64,000 bases of DNA. Source: Ceratodon purpureus (taxonomy: Eukaryota; Streptophyta; Bryopsida; Pseudoditrichales; Ditrichaceae). Positions 63,340-64,000 of this stretch are shown one piece after another. The stretch is taken from contig CM026428.1 of NCBI GenBank assembly GCA_014871385.1, forward strand, positions 8,972,772 to 9,036,771. The letters run 5' to 3'. Positions within the stretch are counted from its first letter, which is position 1. Each line of letters opens with the position of its first letter. Both the position numbers and the translations under genes were made by a program. The notes beneath the pieces are model-generated. The model saw nothing but the letters and a program-made list of their open reading frames with translations, was not told the DNA's origin and did no database searches.

Positions 63340-64000
63340 TGGACGATTCATTGGTAGAAGAAGAGACTTTGAATCATAGCCATAGAGCTAGAGGTATTGC
63401 TAAGATGCAAAGTCAAAGTATGTATGATCATTTATTGAGATGATGTGGAGCACGAAGGACTAGCAGAGCTAGAGAAGATGGCAGTGTACATGAAGTACGC
63501 TTCAAAAGGGCACGATTAGCATTCGGAAATGCAAGACGATAGACACTTTTACGCCCAATGGATTTGACTACTGATTATTAGGGTCGCATAGATCAAGTTT
63601 GTACTTACTGTCGTGGACTGCATTAGAGTGATGAAAGATTAACGAAATCAAGTAATCTAAATCCACAATTTGGATCTTGTTGTCTAAAAGGCAAGGTAAA
63701 CCTTCCTTTATTGCAAGATCCTCCACAACGCTTGCGCCGATTATTTGAAGGTGACAACGAACAAGCTAAAGAATTTTGTAGAAATATCCGGAGATACAAT
63801 GTTGCCTTTGCATTTACTTCTGTCGGAACTTCAAACTACAATACACATGTTGCAGGAAATGGTCCATATGTCTTTTTATTTCAAGGAGAATTAAGACATT
63901 TGAGTGGATTGTTGTTGCCTACTGTTGGTGTAACAACCAAATATGCCGATTCCTCTGGTATAGGAAAGACATTTTTTTACAACATCGTGGCTGCAAATGT
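63340..64000 (+). pseudogene. Helitron Rep/helicase gene, N-terminal part, degraded and cut by the window edge
   Basis: The plus-strand frame reads CTYCRGLH, SSNLNPQFGSCCLKGKVNLP, PPQRLRRLFEG, NIRRYNVAFAFTSVGT and NGPYVFLFQGELRHLSGLLL. This is the zinc-finger and Helitron_like_N order of plant Helitron RepHel proteins (C..C, CC..GKV.LP, IR.YN..AFTS, GPY.F...GE..H..G..LP). Several in-frame stops lie upstream of the zinc finger, so the gene is dead or badly spliced here. After GVTTKYADS the frame runs directly into GIGKTFFYNIVAA, which looks like the helicase P-loop (normally many hundred residues later). A large internal deletion is therefore likely. Helitrons move by rolling-circle replication. 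Confidence 0.75.

Overview
The window reads as nuclear DNA of a land plant, most likely a non-seed plant such as a bryophyte. The evidence is a complete meiotic SPO11-2 gene, an RSL-type (ROOT HAIR DEFECTIVE SIX-LIKE) bHLH gene and a plant cyclase-family gene, all with short GT-AG introns, set in AT-rich DNA full of small transposons. The exact organism cannot be named from the sequence alone.

Layout. Positions 1-18.4 kb are AT-rich and repeat-dense. They hold a family of TTAA-flanked elements with CCCCTAAAG termini, a Stowaway MITE, a MITE with a 9-bp target duplication, a small non-autonomous Helitron, a degraded LINE with an RNase H domain, SINE-like repeats and long microsatellites. From 18.4 to 28.7 kb lies a gene island: a retroposed fragment with a 14-bp target duplication, the RSL-like bHLH gene (+), a secreted cyclase-family (kynurenine-formamidase-fold) gene (-) and the first ten exons of SPO11-2 (+). 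The last two are divergent from a 332-bp spacer.

From 28,759 to 48,835 a 20,077-bp CACTA (En/Spm) DNA transposon sits inside the last intron of SPO11-2. Its ends are matching terminal inverted repeats and a perfect 3-bp target duplication (ACG). The final SPO11-2 exon lies beyond it at 48,994-49,134. Joined, the eleven exons give an uninterrupted 370-residue protein, so the insertion turned an intron of about 330 bp into one of 20.4 kb. The transposon carries two divergent transposition genes that assemble into open splice models: a TNP2-type transposase (+) and a TnpA-like gene with Transposase_24-like and TNP1-like regions (-). It also carries an F-box-like ORF, a spliceable fragment resembling the universal-stress-protein domain of plant receptor-like kinases, and an unrecognised five-exon gene whose C-terminus has a SUMO-interaction-type motif.

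From 49.1 to 54.3 kb there is a minus-strand gene of unknown function. From 54.3 to 64 kb the sequence is again mostly AT-rich repeat DNA, with another TTAA element, two MITE-like elements, a possible duplicated exon near 59 kb and, at the right edge, the degraded start of a Helitron Rep/helicase gene.

All gene models, splice sites and family names come from reading the sequence and from recall of the families. No alignments or database searches were run.
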